A stretch of DNA of 48,265 bases, from NCBI GenBank assembly GCA_029243605.1, contig JAQWRT010000085.1:1-48265 (forward strand), given 5' to 3'. Made by a program: the position numbers and the translations under genes. How positions within the stretch are numbered: the stretch's first letter is position 1; every line of letters starts with the position of its first letter. The notes under the pieces were generated by a model. The model saw only the letters and a program-made list of their open reading frames with translations. It was not told the origin of the DNA and did not search any database. Shown one piece after another: positions 35,422 to 44,075 of this stretch. This stretch comes from Myxococcota bacterium. GTDB taxonomy: Bacteria > Myxococcota_A > UBA9160 > UBA4427.

Positions 35422-36465
35422 ATGAAACTCGGAATCGGGGCCGTCAGCTTTGGCCCCCGGGCATCGGTCAACGTGGAGATGATCCAACACGCCGAGAAGC
35501 TCGGCTTCGACTCGGCGTGGACGGCCGAAGCCTATGGCAACGACGCCGTCACCACCGCCACCTGGGCGCTGGCCAACACCACCACCCTGAAGGTGGGCAC
35601 GTCCATCATGCAGATGCCGGCGCGCCAACCCGCCATGGCGGCGATGACCGCCATGACCCTCGACCACCTCTCCGGGGGGCGCTTCATTCTGGGGCTCGGT
35701 CCCTCGGGCCCCCAGGTCGTCGAGGGCTGGTACGGGGTGCCCTACGGGAAGCCTTTGACCCGAACCCGTGAGTACATCAAGATTATTCGCTCAATCTGGG
35801 CACGTGAGGGTGCCCTCGAACATCAGGGTGAGCATTACAGCATTCCCCTGTCCGGTCCCTCGGCTTCCGGGCTGGGGAAACCGCTCAAGAGCATTCTTCA
35901 CGGAAACCCCGACATCCCGATCTATACCGCTTCCATCAGCCCCAATGGCATGCGCTGCGCGGGGGAGGTCGCCGACGGTGTCTTCCCCATGATGGTCGAC
36001 CCAGAGAAAGTCGACTCGGTGTACCTACCCTATATAGAAGAGGGCTTCGAGGCCGCAGGGGGCGACAAGAGCCTCGACGATTTCGCCATCGTGCCCGGCG
36101 TGAGCGTCATCATCAGTGATGACATCGAGAAAGTGCGCATGCCCGTCAAGAACAACATGGCGCTCTATATCGGTGGCATGGGCGCGCGCAATAAGAATTT
36201 CTACAACGATCTCGCCAAGCGGCTCGGTTACGAAGAGGCTGCGGTCAAGATTCAGGACCTCTTCCTCGGCGGCCAAAGGGCCGAGGCCGCCCTCGCCGTG
36301 CCCGACGAACTCGTGGACGCGTGCCATCTGGTCGGCCCAGCGGACCGAATCCGGGAACGACTCCAGGCCTGGAAGGCGGCGGGTGCCAAGAAATGGGTCC
36401 ACACCATGAACATCAACACGCCCCAACCCGAAGCCCTCGAGCTGATTGCGGAAGAGATGCTCTAA
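35422..36465 (+). CDS. LLM-class (F420-type) oxidoreductase
   Basis: 347 residues of the luciferase-like monooxygenase/F420-dependent reductase fold. Supporting blocks: MKLGIGAVSFGPRASVN start, GFDSAWTAEAYGNDAVTTATW, TSIMQMPARQPAMAAMTAMTLDHLSGGRFILGLG and TRTREYIKIIRSIW, all standard for the F420 branch. The start at the ATG has GAGGAG upstream. Whether it uses F420 or FMN is not settled by sequence, but the mid-domain pattern favours F420. Third gene of the two-GST operon, closed by a strong terminator. It may oxidise or reduce the same xenobiotic the transferases act on. Confidence 0.9.
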   Translation: MKLGIGAVSFGPRASVNVEMIQHAEKLGFDSAWTAEAYGNDAVTTATWALANTTTLKVGTSIMQMPARQPAMAAMTAMTLDHLSGGRFILGLGPSGPQVVEGWYGVPYGKPLTRTREYIKIIRSIWAREGALEHQGEHYSIPLSGPSASGLGKPLKSILHGNPDIPIYTASISPNGMRCAGEVADGVFPMMVDPEKVDSVYLPYIEEGFEAAGGDKSLDDFAIVPGVSVIISDDIEKVRMPVKNNMALYIGGMGARNKNFYNDLAKRLGYEEAAVKIQDLFLGGQRAEAALAVPDELVDACHLVGPADRIRERLQAWKAAGAKKWVHTMNINTPQPEALELIAEEML

Positions 36466-36498
36466 AATACCGACGAGCTTCCGCCAGAAACAAACAAA

Positions 36499-36542
36499 AA
36501 GAGCCCCGTGCGCCTGTTCGCGCACGGGGCTCTTCTATTTTC
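36499..36542. terminator. Bidirectional intrinsic terminator
   Basis: A perfect 15-base stem (36499-36513 with 36520-36534, GC-rich core) and a six-base loop, with A-rich sequence before and T-rich sequence after, so it can end transcription from both sides. It sits between the convergent LLM gene (ends 36465) and acyl-CoA dehydrogenase (ends 36573). Confidence 0.92.
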
Positions 36543-36572
36543 GTTTTTCCTGGGGCGCCTAAGCCGTCGTGC

Positions 36573-37712
36573 TCAGAAGCCTTGCAGAGCGGCGAAGCGA
36601 TCTCGGTGGTAGGACGAGTTCCCGAGTGTCGACTGAAGCACGCGCGCGCGCTTCATGAAGAGACCGATCTCCTCCTCATCGGTCACACCGATGCCTCCAA
36701 ACATCTGGACCGCCTCGTTGCCCACTTGAAAAGCCGTGTCGTTGAGCCGTGCCTTCGCGCAACTCGCCAGGCTCGGAACATCCCCAGCACCGGCATCGAC
36801 GGCACTCAGCGTGTCAAAGACAATTGAGCGCGAGAGCTCGAGCTCGACAAACATATCCGCCGCCCTGTGCTTCAGGCCCTGGAACGAACCGATCACGACG
36901 CCGAATTGCTCCCGAGTCTTGAGATACTCGAGGGCACGGTCAAAGGCTTCGCTGGCCGTTCCGAACATTTCCGCCGAGATTACGGCCAAAGCCCGATCGA
37001 GAACGGGCTCGAGGACTTCGGCACCCGCGCCGATTTCGCCGATCACCGCCGAGCGCTCGACCTGTACGCCGGAAAGGTTCACGTTCGCCGCATTGCGACC
37101 GTCCATATTTCGCGTCCGGGTCACTTCGAGGCCCGGAGTGCCCGCATCCACCAGGAAGAGCGTGAGCCCATCGCGATCGCCGGGATCACCCGAGGTTCGC
37201 GCGACCACGACCAACTGCTCGGCCACGTGGCCGTCGAGCACGAAGGTCTTGCTTCCCGTGATCCGATAGCCTCCATCGGCCTCTTCGGCCCGAGTGGCCA
37301 CGGCCAAAGGAGCGTGGTGGGCGCCTTCCTGGAGAGCCAGGGAAAGCAATCGCTCACCCCCGGCCACCGCGGTCAGGACATCCTTCTTCTGGGTTTCGTT
37401 TCCCCCTTCGAGAACGCAACCGCCTCCCAGCACTACCGTCGCCAGAAGCGGGTGTGCCACCAGAGAGCGCCCGCACTCCTCGAAGATCAGGCCGAGTTCC
37501 ATATAGCCCATATCCATGCCACCGAAATCTTCGGGGTAGACCACGCTGGCCCAACCAAGTTCGGCCATTTCCTTCCAAAGAGCACCATCGAATCCCGTTG
37601 CATCCGACGAGTCGCGCAGTCGCCGAAGTTCGGTGACCGGGCTCTTCTCCTGCACGAAATCCCGAACGGTCTGCTTCAGGAGTTCCTGCTCTTCCGTCAA
37701 TACCAAAGCCAT
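36573..37712 (-). CDS. Acyl-CoA dehydrogenase, partner subunit of a pair
   Basis: 379 residues from the ATG with AGAGGA five bases upstream. Family blocks: MALVLTEEQELLKQTVRDFV, YPEDFGGMDMGYMELGLIFEECGRS, TREQFGVVIGSFQGLKHRAADM and AVQMFGGIGVTDEEEIGLFMKRA. The last two resemble the FadE27/FadE29-type subunits that pair with a second dehydrogenase in steroid and terpenoid side-chain oxidation. The upstream gene ends 13 bases before this start, so they are co-transcribed. Heteromer formation is inferred from the known behaviour of such adjacent FadE pairs, not proven here. Confidence 0.9.
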   Translation of the reverse strand: MALVLTEEQELLKQTVRDFVQEKSPVTELRRLRDSSDATGFDGALWKEMAELGWASVVYPEDFGGMDMGYMELGLIFEECGRSLVAHPLLATVVLGGGCVLEGGNETQKKDVLTAVAGGERLLSLALQEGAHHAPLAVATRAEEADGGYRITGSKTFVLDGHVAEQLVVVARTSGDPGDRDGLTLFLVDAGTPGLEVTRTRNMDGRNAANVNLSGVQVERSAVIGEIGAGAEVLEPVLDRALAVISAEMFGTASEAFDRALEYLKTREQFGVVIGSFQGLKHRAADMFVELELSRSIVFDTLSAVDAGAGDVPSLASCAKARLNDTAFQVGNEAVQMFGGIGVTDEEEIGLFMKRARVLQSTLGNSSYHRDRFAALQGF

Positions 37713-37725
37713 GATGATCCTCTTC

Positions 37726-38919
37726 TCAGTCCGGAAGCCCAAGCACACGCTTCGCGATGATGTTCAGCTGAACTTCCGATGTTCCGCCTTCGATGGAGTT
37801 GCCAAAGGAGCGGAGCCAATCCCGGGTCTCGCCCAATTCCTCGGCGTTAAAACCCTCTCCGTCCCAGCCCGTAGCCTGGGTCCCCATAATGGAAATCAAG
37901 AGTTCGTGGCGCCGCTTGTTCATCTCGGTTCCATAGAGCTTGAAGATCGAGGACGCCGGGCCCGGGGGTATACCCGCCTTGGCTTCCTCGGCTGCACGCC
38001 GGGTGGTCGCTCCGTAGCAGCGTGCATCCATCTGCAATTGCGAGACCCGATCACGCGCCACCGGGTCGGCGATGCGCCCGTCATTTTCGCCACAATAATC
38101 CTTGGCGATTTCAGGGGCGCCTCGAGAGAGTCCGCCCCCCAAGCCGAGCCCCATACCACCGATCATCGACCGCTCATGCTGCAGCAGGCGCTTGGCGATA
38201 GTCCAACCGCTATTCACCTCGCCCACCAATTGTTCCCTGGGAACCTCCACGTCTTGGAAGAAGGTCTGGCAGAAGGGCGATGAGCCGCTGATGAGCTGAA
38301 TCGGAGAAACCGTGACCCCGGGGCTCGCCATGTCAAAGAGCAGGAAACTGATCCCATCGTGCTTGGGCACATCAGGGTTCGTCCTGACCAGGCAGAAAAT
38401 CCAGTCGGCTTTGTCGGCGTAGCTCGTCCAAATCTTCTGACCGTTGACGAGGTAATGATCGCCCTTGTCCTCGGCCCGAGTCTGAAGACTCGCGAGATCC
38501 GAACCCGCACCCGGCTCGCTATAGCCCTGGCACCAAAAGATCTCGCCCTTCACGATCTGGGGGATGAAATGCTTCTTCTGCTCCTCACTCGCGTACTCGA
38601 GGAGGGCGGGGCCCAGCATGGAGATGCCGAAGCTCGTGAGGGCGGGCCGGGCGTGGGCCTCTCTCATCTCTTCCTGGAGCACCTTCGCCTCGGCCTTGCT
38701 CAGGCCGCCGCCACCGTATTCCTTCGGCCAGGTCGGGCAGGTCCAGCCCTTCTCGCCCATGCGATCCAGCCAAACCTTCCGGTCATCGGTGCGCCCCTGG
38801 GCGGCACGCCCGCCCCACTCGATCTCATCGGGCGACTCGACACGCTCTCGCATGGCCGGGGGGCAATTTTCTTCGATCCAACTCCTGGCTTCCTGACGGA
38901 AGGCTTCCAGATCCGACAT
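37726..38919 (-). CDS. Acyl-CoA dehydrogenase, large subunit of a pair
   Basis: 397 residues. The start ATG follows AAGGAGGT and AGCAGGAA; an open upstream extension of 26 codons is not family-like. Blocks: WTCPTWPKEYGGGGLS, GYSEPGAGSDLASLQTRAE (FAD/substrate loop), NGQKIWTSYADKADW, and the C-terminal SFGNSIEGGTSEVQLNIIAKRVLGLP typical of FadE enzymes acting on bulky or polycyclic CoA esters. Together with the next gene it fits the FadE26/27-like heteromeric design. It would oxidise an acyl-CoA with FAD and hand electrons to ETF. Exact substrate unknown. Confidence 0.92.
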   Translation of the reverse strand: MSDLEAFRQEARSWIEENCPPAMRERVESPDEIEWGGRAAQGRTDDRKVWLDRMGEKGWTCPTWPKEYGGGGLSKAEAKVLQEEMREAHARPALTSFGISMLGPALLEYASEEQKKHFIPQIVKGEIFWCQGYSEPGAGSDLASLQTRAEDKGDHYLVNGQKIWTSYADKADWIFCLVRTNPDVPKHDGISFLLFDMASPGVTVSPIQLISGSSPFCQTFFQDVEVPREQLVGEVNSGWTIAKRLLQHERSMIGGMGLGLGGGLSRGAPEIAKDYCGENDGRIADPVARDRVSQLQMDARCYGATTRRAAEEAKAGIPPGPASSIFKLYGTEMNKRRHELLISIMGTQATGWDGEGFNAEELGETRDWLRSFGNSIEGGTSEVQLNIIAKRVLGLPD

Positions 38920-39175
38920 TTCCTGCTCTACCTCCTTGAATGAATCACGAGATCTCGGGCACTCAGCGATGCCCACCCAGCGGAACGGAAACGGCAAAAA
39001 AACGCCCCCCCGAAAACCCGCACGGAATCAATAGACTGCTCTTTTAGATGGTTTTACCCGCCATCCCACCCGACCGGGTCGGCACCTCGGCCCCCGCGCA
39101 CGAGCGGCCTTGCAGGCAATGGCCACGGTGGGAAGTTCCGTCATGGCCGCTGCGGAATTCTGGCATACGCCGTGC

Positions 39176-41470
39176 CTATATGCCAGCCAATCCCAAGCAA
39201 ACCCGGGCCTGGGAATCGCCCGGGGTTCCCCCCGACGCGAGTTCCACCACTCGGCCGATCACCCCAGCCGACCCATCGCCGGACGCCCGGAGGGCGCTGA
39301 CCAGATCCTCGGCGCGATCCGGGGCGGATCCGATCAAGAGTCCCCCCGAGGTCTGGGGATCGACGAGCAGGGCCTCATAATCGGCGTCCTCGGGACCCGA
39401 GTCTCTCGACAGCACCGAGGCCTGGGCGTTCTGATCGTGAAAAGTGCTTCTGATCCCGCGCCGCGCGAGTTCCAGGGCCCCGGGAAGCAGGGGGATGGTC
39501 TGGGGGCTGAGAACGGCGCCGGCGCCGCTGGCCGAGAGCATCTCACCCAGATGACCGATCAGGCCGAAGCCACTGATATCGGTACAGGCGGTGGCGCCAA
39601 ATTTCCGGGCGAGCCCCGAGGCGGAGAGATTGTCTCGCAGCATGCTTTGGGTCGTCGCCTCCAACCAAGCGCTCGGCGCGAGCCCCTGGCCGTCGGCGGC
39701 CAGCAAAATCCCCGTCCCCAAAGGCTTGGTGAGAATCAGGTGGTCACCGTATTCGAGACCCGTCAGGCCCAGAATTTCGCCGTTCGCATCCCCGGTGACC
39801 GAGAGCCCCACGAAAAGTTCCGGCCCGCTCGTGCTGTGGCCCCCGACCAGCGAGATGCCCATGGGATCGAGGGCCGCTCGCACCCCGGACAAGACCTGGT
39901 AAAGATCCTCGGCCTGCTGGCGCGCCGAACCCCGGGGCACCGTCACCAGGGCCAGAGCGTGACGGGGCGTCGCTCCCTTGGCGAGCAAGTCGCTCACGGC
40001 GTTCACTGCGGCGACGCGGCCCACCAACCACGGGTCGTCGGCGAAGGCCCTGAACGCATCGACCGTGGCCAGGAGAATATCGCCGCCCGGTGACCGAAAG
40101 GCGGCGGCGTCGTCGGCGGCATCCATCCCCAGCAGCACGCTCGAATCGGCGGGGGCGGCGGGCAGCCGCCCAAGAGCGTCGTGCAGCGGCGAAGGGCCCA
40201 CCTTAGCCGCACAGCCGCCGCACTCCATTTCCTCGTCGGCCGAACCCGAGCCCATGGCGCCCCCCTGAAAAGCCGGATTCGGACTTCCCTGGGCGTCGAG
40301 GACCTGAAATTTGCGCATGAAGCCGCGGTCGATCCAATCCTTGAGACGCCACACCCAACCCCCGCTGAAGGCCAGGCCCCACTTGCCGCCGATGGCCCTG
40401 CCCTCTCCCAGATTGAGCAGCGCCAGAAAATCGCGCTGGGGCCGATAGGCGCGGAGCTTTGTCCCAGAGAGTCGAGCCCGAAGATTCCCATCGAGGTAGG
40501 GGCCCGCGCGCACGGCGTAGACCCCGGCGCGAGGAACCCAGGGGTACTCGGCCAACTGGGCGCAATCGCCCACCGCAAAGAGGCCCTTACAGCCCTCGAC
40601 CTCGAGGGTCGAGGCCACGCGGATATAGCCTTCATCCGTGCAGGGGAGTCCGCTCTCGGCGGGAAAGCCATGGGGCGCGGGGCCCGTCGCCCAGAGGGTG
40701 AGGTCCTGGGGAAGATTCCGAGCGCCCTGCGTCTCGTCCGCGATGACCAATTCGTCGGACCTGATTTCGAGCACCTGGGAAGATCGTAAAAAGGCGATCC
40801 CCCTCGTCTTCAATTCGCGTTCGACCGCCGGCGCCAAAGTCCGGTGGCCCCCGGGCAGGATCTCTTGGTTGGCCCCCAGCAGGACGATCTCCGCGCTTCG
40901 GCGCCGGGCCCGCAGGCGAGCCTCGAGGCAGAGGGCGAGTTCTACGCCGGCGGGCCCCGTCCCCACCACCGCGACCCGAAGCGGAGTCGTCTTCCCCGAC
41001 TCGGCATCCGCCGCGAGATACGCTTCGAGCCTTGGAATGAAATCGGCAATGGGCCGGGTGGCCACCGCGTGCTCCAGGGCGCCCGGCACGTCCCCGCCAC
41101 GAACGGTGGAGCCCACGTCCAGGCTCGCCACGTCGTAGGCCATGGGCGGTCGGCCCTCCAACTCGAGCACCTGGGAAGTCGAATCAATGGCCGTCACCCC
41201 AGCGCGAATGCAGCGAGCACCCGCCCGGCGCGCCAGGGGCAGGAGGTCGATGGTCATTTCGCCGGGCTCGTAGTCGCCGGCGACAGCGCCCGGGACCATG
41301 CCCGAGTAAACCGATTCGAGGCGATCGCTGACCAGGGTCAACCGAACGCCGGGCAGGGGATCCATCATCCAGCGCCGAAGCACCTGGACATGGGCATGCC
41401 CCCCGCCGATGAGGACGAGTTCCTTTTCTACCCGTGCCCCGCTCTTCGTTTCATCCACCACACGACCCAC
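39176..41470 (-). CDS. selD: NADH-dehydrogenase-like/SelD fusion (selenide, water dikinase)
   Basis: 764 residues, two proteins in one. Residues about 15-395 are a pyridine-nucleotide-disulfide oxidoreductase/NDH-2-like FAD protein (LVLIGGGHAHVQVL, VVGTGPAGVELAL, LFAVGDCAQL). Residues about 410-764 are selenophosphate synthetase: Cys417 and Cys420 in ECGGCAAKVG with Lys423, Asp-rich GMDAADDAAAF (metal and ATP), TVDAFRAFADDPWLVGRVAAVNAVSDLLAKGA and DISGFGLIGHLGEML. The catalytic residue is Cys, not selenocysteine. SelD makes selenophosphate for selenocysteine or selenouridine. Such fusions are known in other bacteria. The start is a GTG; nearby GTGs make the first residues uncertain. It is divergent from the formate dehydrogenase operon. 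Confidence 0.93.
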   Translation of the reverse strand: MGRVVDETKSGARVEKELVLIGGGHAHVQVLRRWMMDPLPGVRLTLVSDRLESVYSGMVPGAVAGDYEPGEMTIDLLPLARRAGARCIRAGVTAIDSTSQVLELEGRPPMAYDVASLDVGSTVRGGDVPGALEHAVATRPIADFIPRLEAYLAADAESGKTTPLRVAVVGTGPAGVELALCLEARLRARRRSAEIVLLGANQEILPGGHRTLAPAVERELKTRGIAFLRSSQVLEIRSDELVIADETQGARNLPQDLTLWATGPAPHGFPAESGLPCTDEGYIRVASTLEVEGCKGLFAVGDCAQLAEYPWVPRAGVYAVRAGPYLDGNLRARLSGTKLRAYRPQRDFLALLNLGEGRAIGGKWGLAFSGGWVWRLKDWIDRGFMRKFQVLDAQGSPNPAFQGGAMGSGSADEEMECGGCAAKVGPSPLHDALGRLPAAPADSSVLLGMDAADDAAAFRSPGGDILLATVDAFRAFADDPWLVGRVAAVNAVSDLLAKGATPRHALALVTVPRGSARQQAEDLYQVLSGVRAALDPMGISLVGGHSTSGPELFVGLSVTGDANGEILGLTGLEYGDHLILTKPLGTGILLAADGQGLAPSAWLEATTQSMLRDNLSASGLARKFGATACTDISGFGLIGHLGEMLSASGAGAVLSPQTIPLLPGALELARRGIRSTFHDQNAQASVLSRDSGPEDADYEALLVDPQTSGGLLIGSAPDRAEDLVSALRASGDGSAGVIGRVVELASGGTPGDSQARVCLGLAGI

Positions 41471-41565
41471 CCTGTGCCGGGAGCGCTTCCCTCGCGCTCG
41501 AGCCTTCCAAAACCAATCGCATCATATAGCAACACCCGAGATCAGCCTGTACCCTCTTGTTTTTC

Positions 41566-41582
41566 GGGGAGGTAACCCACTG
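41566..41582 (+). promoter_or_regulatory. Ribosome-binding site and probable CTG start of FdsG-FdsB gene
   Basis: GGGGAGGT at 41566-41573 precedes an in-frame CTG at 41580-41582 by six bases, an ideal spacing. The next in-frame candidate, a TTG at 41601, has no ribosome site, and no ATG or GTG lies nearby. The exact start is inferred from this site. Confidence 0.5.
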
Positions 41583-43196
41583 CGCTCTTTCGGCAATTCC
41601 TTGATCCAAGCACTTCTGGGGCTGCAGGCGGAGAAGGGCTGGCTGGACGACGAGAGTCTGGGCGACCTGGCTGCCGAGAGGGGCGTTCCGCTGCACGTCC
41701 TCCAGGGCCTCGCCTCCTTCTATACGGGCTTTCGCCGAGAGCCCTCCCGGCCGCGGCAAGTCGAGGTCTGTCGGGACCTCTCGTGTCGCCTGGCTGGCGG
41801 TGAGCAGGCCTGCGCCCAAGTCCGGGAAGACCTGGCCGGGCGCGAAGATGTCGAGATCCGCGAGGTCTCGTGCCTGGGCCGCTGCGACCGGGCCCCGGCC
41901 GCCGACCTCTCGGGCACAACGGTCCGCACGACGGATATCCCGGGGCTCCTGGCCGCCCTCGAAGGCAACCCGCCCCCTCGAGACGAGCCCCGTGGGCAAT
42001 GGCAGGCGGCAGACCCCTACTCGAGACCGGGCGATCGCTACGGCGCCCTGCGCTGCGCCCTCGCCGGCGACCGAGAGCGGCTCCCCGACATCCTCGAGGA
42101 CGCCGGCTTGCGGGGCATGGGAGGCGCCGCCTTTCCCACCGGGCGCAAGTGGAAACTCGTGGCCTCCACCCCGGAAGGCCCGCGTCACGTGATCGCCAAC
42201 GCAGACGAGAGTGAACCGGGCGCCTTCAAGGACCGTGAAATTCTTCGCCAACTCCCCCACCTCCTCATCGAGGGAATGGCCCTGGCCGGCTACGCCATCG
42301 GAGCCTCCCGGGGCACCGTCTTCATTCGCCACGAATATGGCCCCGAACGTCTCGCCCTGGAGGCCGCGCTCGAGGAAGCACGCACCCTGGGTGCCCTGGG
42401 CGCGTCCCTCTTCGGCAGCACTTTCGATTTCGAAATCGAAATCTTCGTTTCGCCGGGCGGCTATATTCTCGGCGAGGAGACCGCGCTTCTTGAATGCCTC
42501 GAAGATCGTCGCGGCGAGCCCCGGAACAAGCCGCCCTTTCCGGGCACCTCCGGCCTGGATGGTCGGCCGACCCTGATCAACAATGTCGAGACCTTCGCCC
42601 ACGCCACCGGGATTCTCTATCACGGGGCCGACTGGTGGCACGCCCAGGGCCGCCCGGGATTCAGCGGACACAAGTTCATGAGCGTCAGCGGGGACGTCGA
42701 AGAACCCGGAGTCCACCTCGTCGCCTTCGGCACGCCTCTCGCCGAACTCCTCGAGGGGTGCGGGGGGATGCGCGAGAACCGCACTCTCCTGGCCGTGGCG
42801 CCGGGGGGCGCCTCGAGCCGTTTCCTCGGTCCCGAAGCCCTAGACATCCCCGTCGATTTTCAGACCTTCACCGATGCCGGGTCGATGCTCGGGGCCGGAG
42901 CCGTGGTCTTCGTGTCCGAAGACCAGGACCTGCTCGAAGTCGGCCTGAGCGTGACGCGTTTCTTCCGCAACGAGTCCTGCGGCAAGTGTGTGCCCTGCCG
43001 GCTGGGGACCGAGAAGGCCGTCAAACGCATCGAAGCCGCGGGCGGCATCGGCGAAGAGGATCGCTCACAGTTGGAGGAACTCAATCAGACCCTGGCTCGC
43101 ACGAGCATTTGCGGGCTCGGCCAGATCGCCTTGGCTCCCCTGCTTTCCCTGGTGGACCGCTTTCCCGAACCCATGCGCGGCCGGCGATCTCGTTGA
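41580..43196 (+). CDS. Formate dehydrogenase FdsG-FdsB fusion (NuoE/NuoF-like)
   Basis: About 538 residues. Residues 1-130 are the NuoE/FdsG-like [2Fe-2S] domain: helical start, then cysteines in CRDLSC and SCLGRC. Residues 140-520 are the NuoF/FdsB-like part: GMGGAAFPTGRKW and ANADESEPGAFKDR (FMN and NADH), GYILGEETALLECLEDRRGEPRNKPPFP, and the [4Fe-4S] block ESCGKCVPCRLGTEK with CGLG. In most organisms these are two genes. It would pass electrons from FdsA to NAD+. Its TGA overlaps the TTG start of the mobA-like gene by four bases. Confidence 0.92.
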   Translation: MRSFGNSLIQALLGLQAEKGWLDDESLGDLAAERGVPLHVLQGLASFYTGFRREPSRPRQVEVCRDLSCRLAGGEQACAQVREDLAGREDVEIREVSCLGRCDRAPAADLSGTTVRTTDIPGLLAALEGNPPPRDEPRGQWQAADPYSRPGDRYGALRCALAGDRERLPDILEDAGLRGMGGAAFPTGRKWKLVASTPEGPRHVIANADESEPGAFKDREILRQLPHLLIEGMALAGYAIGASRGTVFIRHEYGPERLALEAALEEARTLGALGASLFGSTFDFEIEIFVSPGGYILGEETALLECLEDRRGEPRNKPPFPGTSGLDGRPTLINNVETFAHATGILYHGADWWHAQGRPGFSGHKFMSVSGDVEEPGVHLVAFGTPLAELLEGCGGMRENRTLLAVAPGGASSRFLGPEALDIPVDFQTFTDAGSMLGAGAVVFVSEDQDLLEVGLSVTRFFRNESCGKCVPCRLGTEKAVKRIEAAGGIGEEDRSQLEELNQTLARTSICGLGQIALAPLLSLVDRFPEPMRGRRSR

Positions 43197-44005
43197 CGAC
43201 GACGGGTATCGTACTCTGCGGCGGACGCTCATCGAGGATGGGACGGGACAAGGCATGGCTCCCTTGGCGCGGCCGTCCGGTGCTCGAGCACGTGGTCGAG
43301 CAACTCGCCGCGGCGGTGGATGAGGTTCTGGTCGTCTCGGCCCCCGGCCAGACCCTGCCCGAAATCCCGGCCCGCCGGGTCGAAGACCACCAGGAGGGGT
43401 TGGGGCCTTTGGCCGGGCTCGCCGCGGGACTGGCCGCCTGCAAGCCCGGGCTCAGCTTCGTCACGGCTTCCGACGCCCCCTTTCTCAGCGCCGCTTTTAT
43501 CGGCGCCCTCTTGGCTCCGGGAACGGCCGCCGCTCCGGCAGACGGAGAGCGAGTCCACCCGCTCTCCGGCGCCTATCCCGTGGAAGCGGCCAAGGCCGCC
43601 CAAGACCTTTTGGACCAAGGCCGCAGACGCCCTCTGGACCTTCTGGAGTACAGCCGATTCAAAGCTCTGCCCCTCTCGAGCCTGCCCGACGCCCAGGCTA
43701 TCGCGGGGTTCAATACCCCGAGCGAGTACCTCGCCGCTGCCCGAGCCGATACACCCGACGGGGTCGCCCGAGTTGCCCTCGTCTCGCCCGAGAGATCCAC
43801 CCCTGAGCGAACGCGTGAAGTGGCCATGGGTTCCCTGGCCGAGGTCCTCGAGGCGGCCCAAGGGGCAACGCGCTGGGCGGAGGGCGAGCGACTCGCCCCG
43901 GGCCATCGAGTCGCGCTCCCCGGGCATGCGGATATGCGCGATCTCCGCGTCCCCATCGGAGCCGGAGAGGAAATCAGGGTTTTCGAAGCGGGCAAGAACG
44001 CTTGA
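43193..44005 (+). CDS. mobA: Molybdenum cofactor guanylyltransferase (MobA) with C-terminal extension
   Basis: 270 residues. Residues 1-190 are MobA: TTGIVLCGGRSSRMGRDKAWLPWRG (GTP and Mg loop), ASDAPFLSAAF, and FNTPSEYL near the domain end. It attaches GMP to molybdopterin to form the guanine dinucleotide cofactor. A tail of about 75 residues (ARVALVSPERSTPERTREVAMGSLAEVLEAA... VPIGAGEEIRVFEAGKNA) is extra; its strand pattern looks MoaD-like beta-grasp without the terminal Gly-Gly, which is inference. TTG start, overlapping the FdsG-FdsB stop by four bases. Placed within the formate dehydrogenase operon, it probably makes the cofactor for FdsA. Confidence 0.88.
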   Translation: MTTTGIVLCGGRSSRMGRDKAWLPWRGRPVLEHVVEQLAAAVDEVLVVSAPGQTLPEIPARRVEDHQEGLGPLAGLAAGLAACKPGLSFVTASDAPFLSAAFIGALLAPGTAAAPADGERVHPLSGAYPVEAAKAAQDLLDQGRRRPLDLLEYSRFKALPLSSLPDAQAIAGFNTPSEYLAAARADTPDGVARVALVSPERSTPERTREVAMGSLAEVLEAAQGATRWAEGERLAPGHRVALPGHADMRDLRVPIGAGEEIRVFEAGKNA

Positions 44006-44075
44006 ACGGACAGGAACGCAATGGGGGGTTAAGAAAACCCCTGGGTCGCGCTGGAACGGCAACAGGAGCAGGAAC

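Noticed and set aside
39160..39186. CTGGCATA...TATGCCAG inverted repeat at the end of the SelD fusion gene, sharing TTCTGGCATAC with a site near 32663 and resembling a sigma54 -24/-12 element
   Set aside because: It overlaps the 3' end of a gene, has no correctly oriented downstream gene, and an 11-base match in 48 kb is expected by chance.
42422..42441. Perfect 20-base palindrome TTTCGATTTCGAAATCGAAA inside the FdsG-FdsB gene
   Set aside because: It encodes alternating Phe, Asp, Glu and Ile residues in a conserved domain, and such codons make palindromes easily. No sign of a regulatory role.
43320..44075. Upstream extension of the FdsA reading frame
   Set aside because: The extension overlaps mobA in another frame and lacks family sequence; the ATG at 44076 has a good ribosome site and starts the [2Fe-2S] domain.
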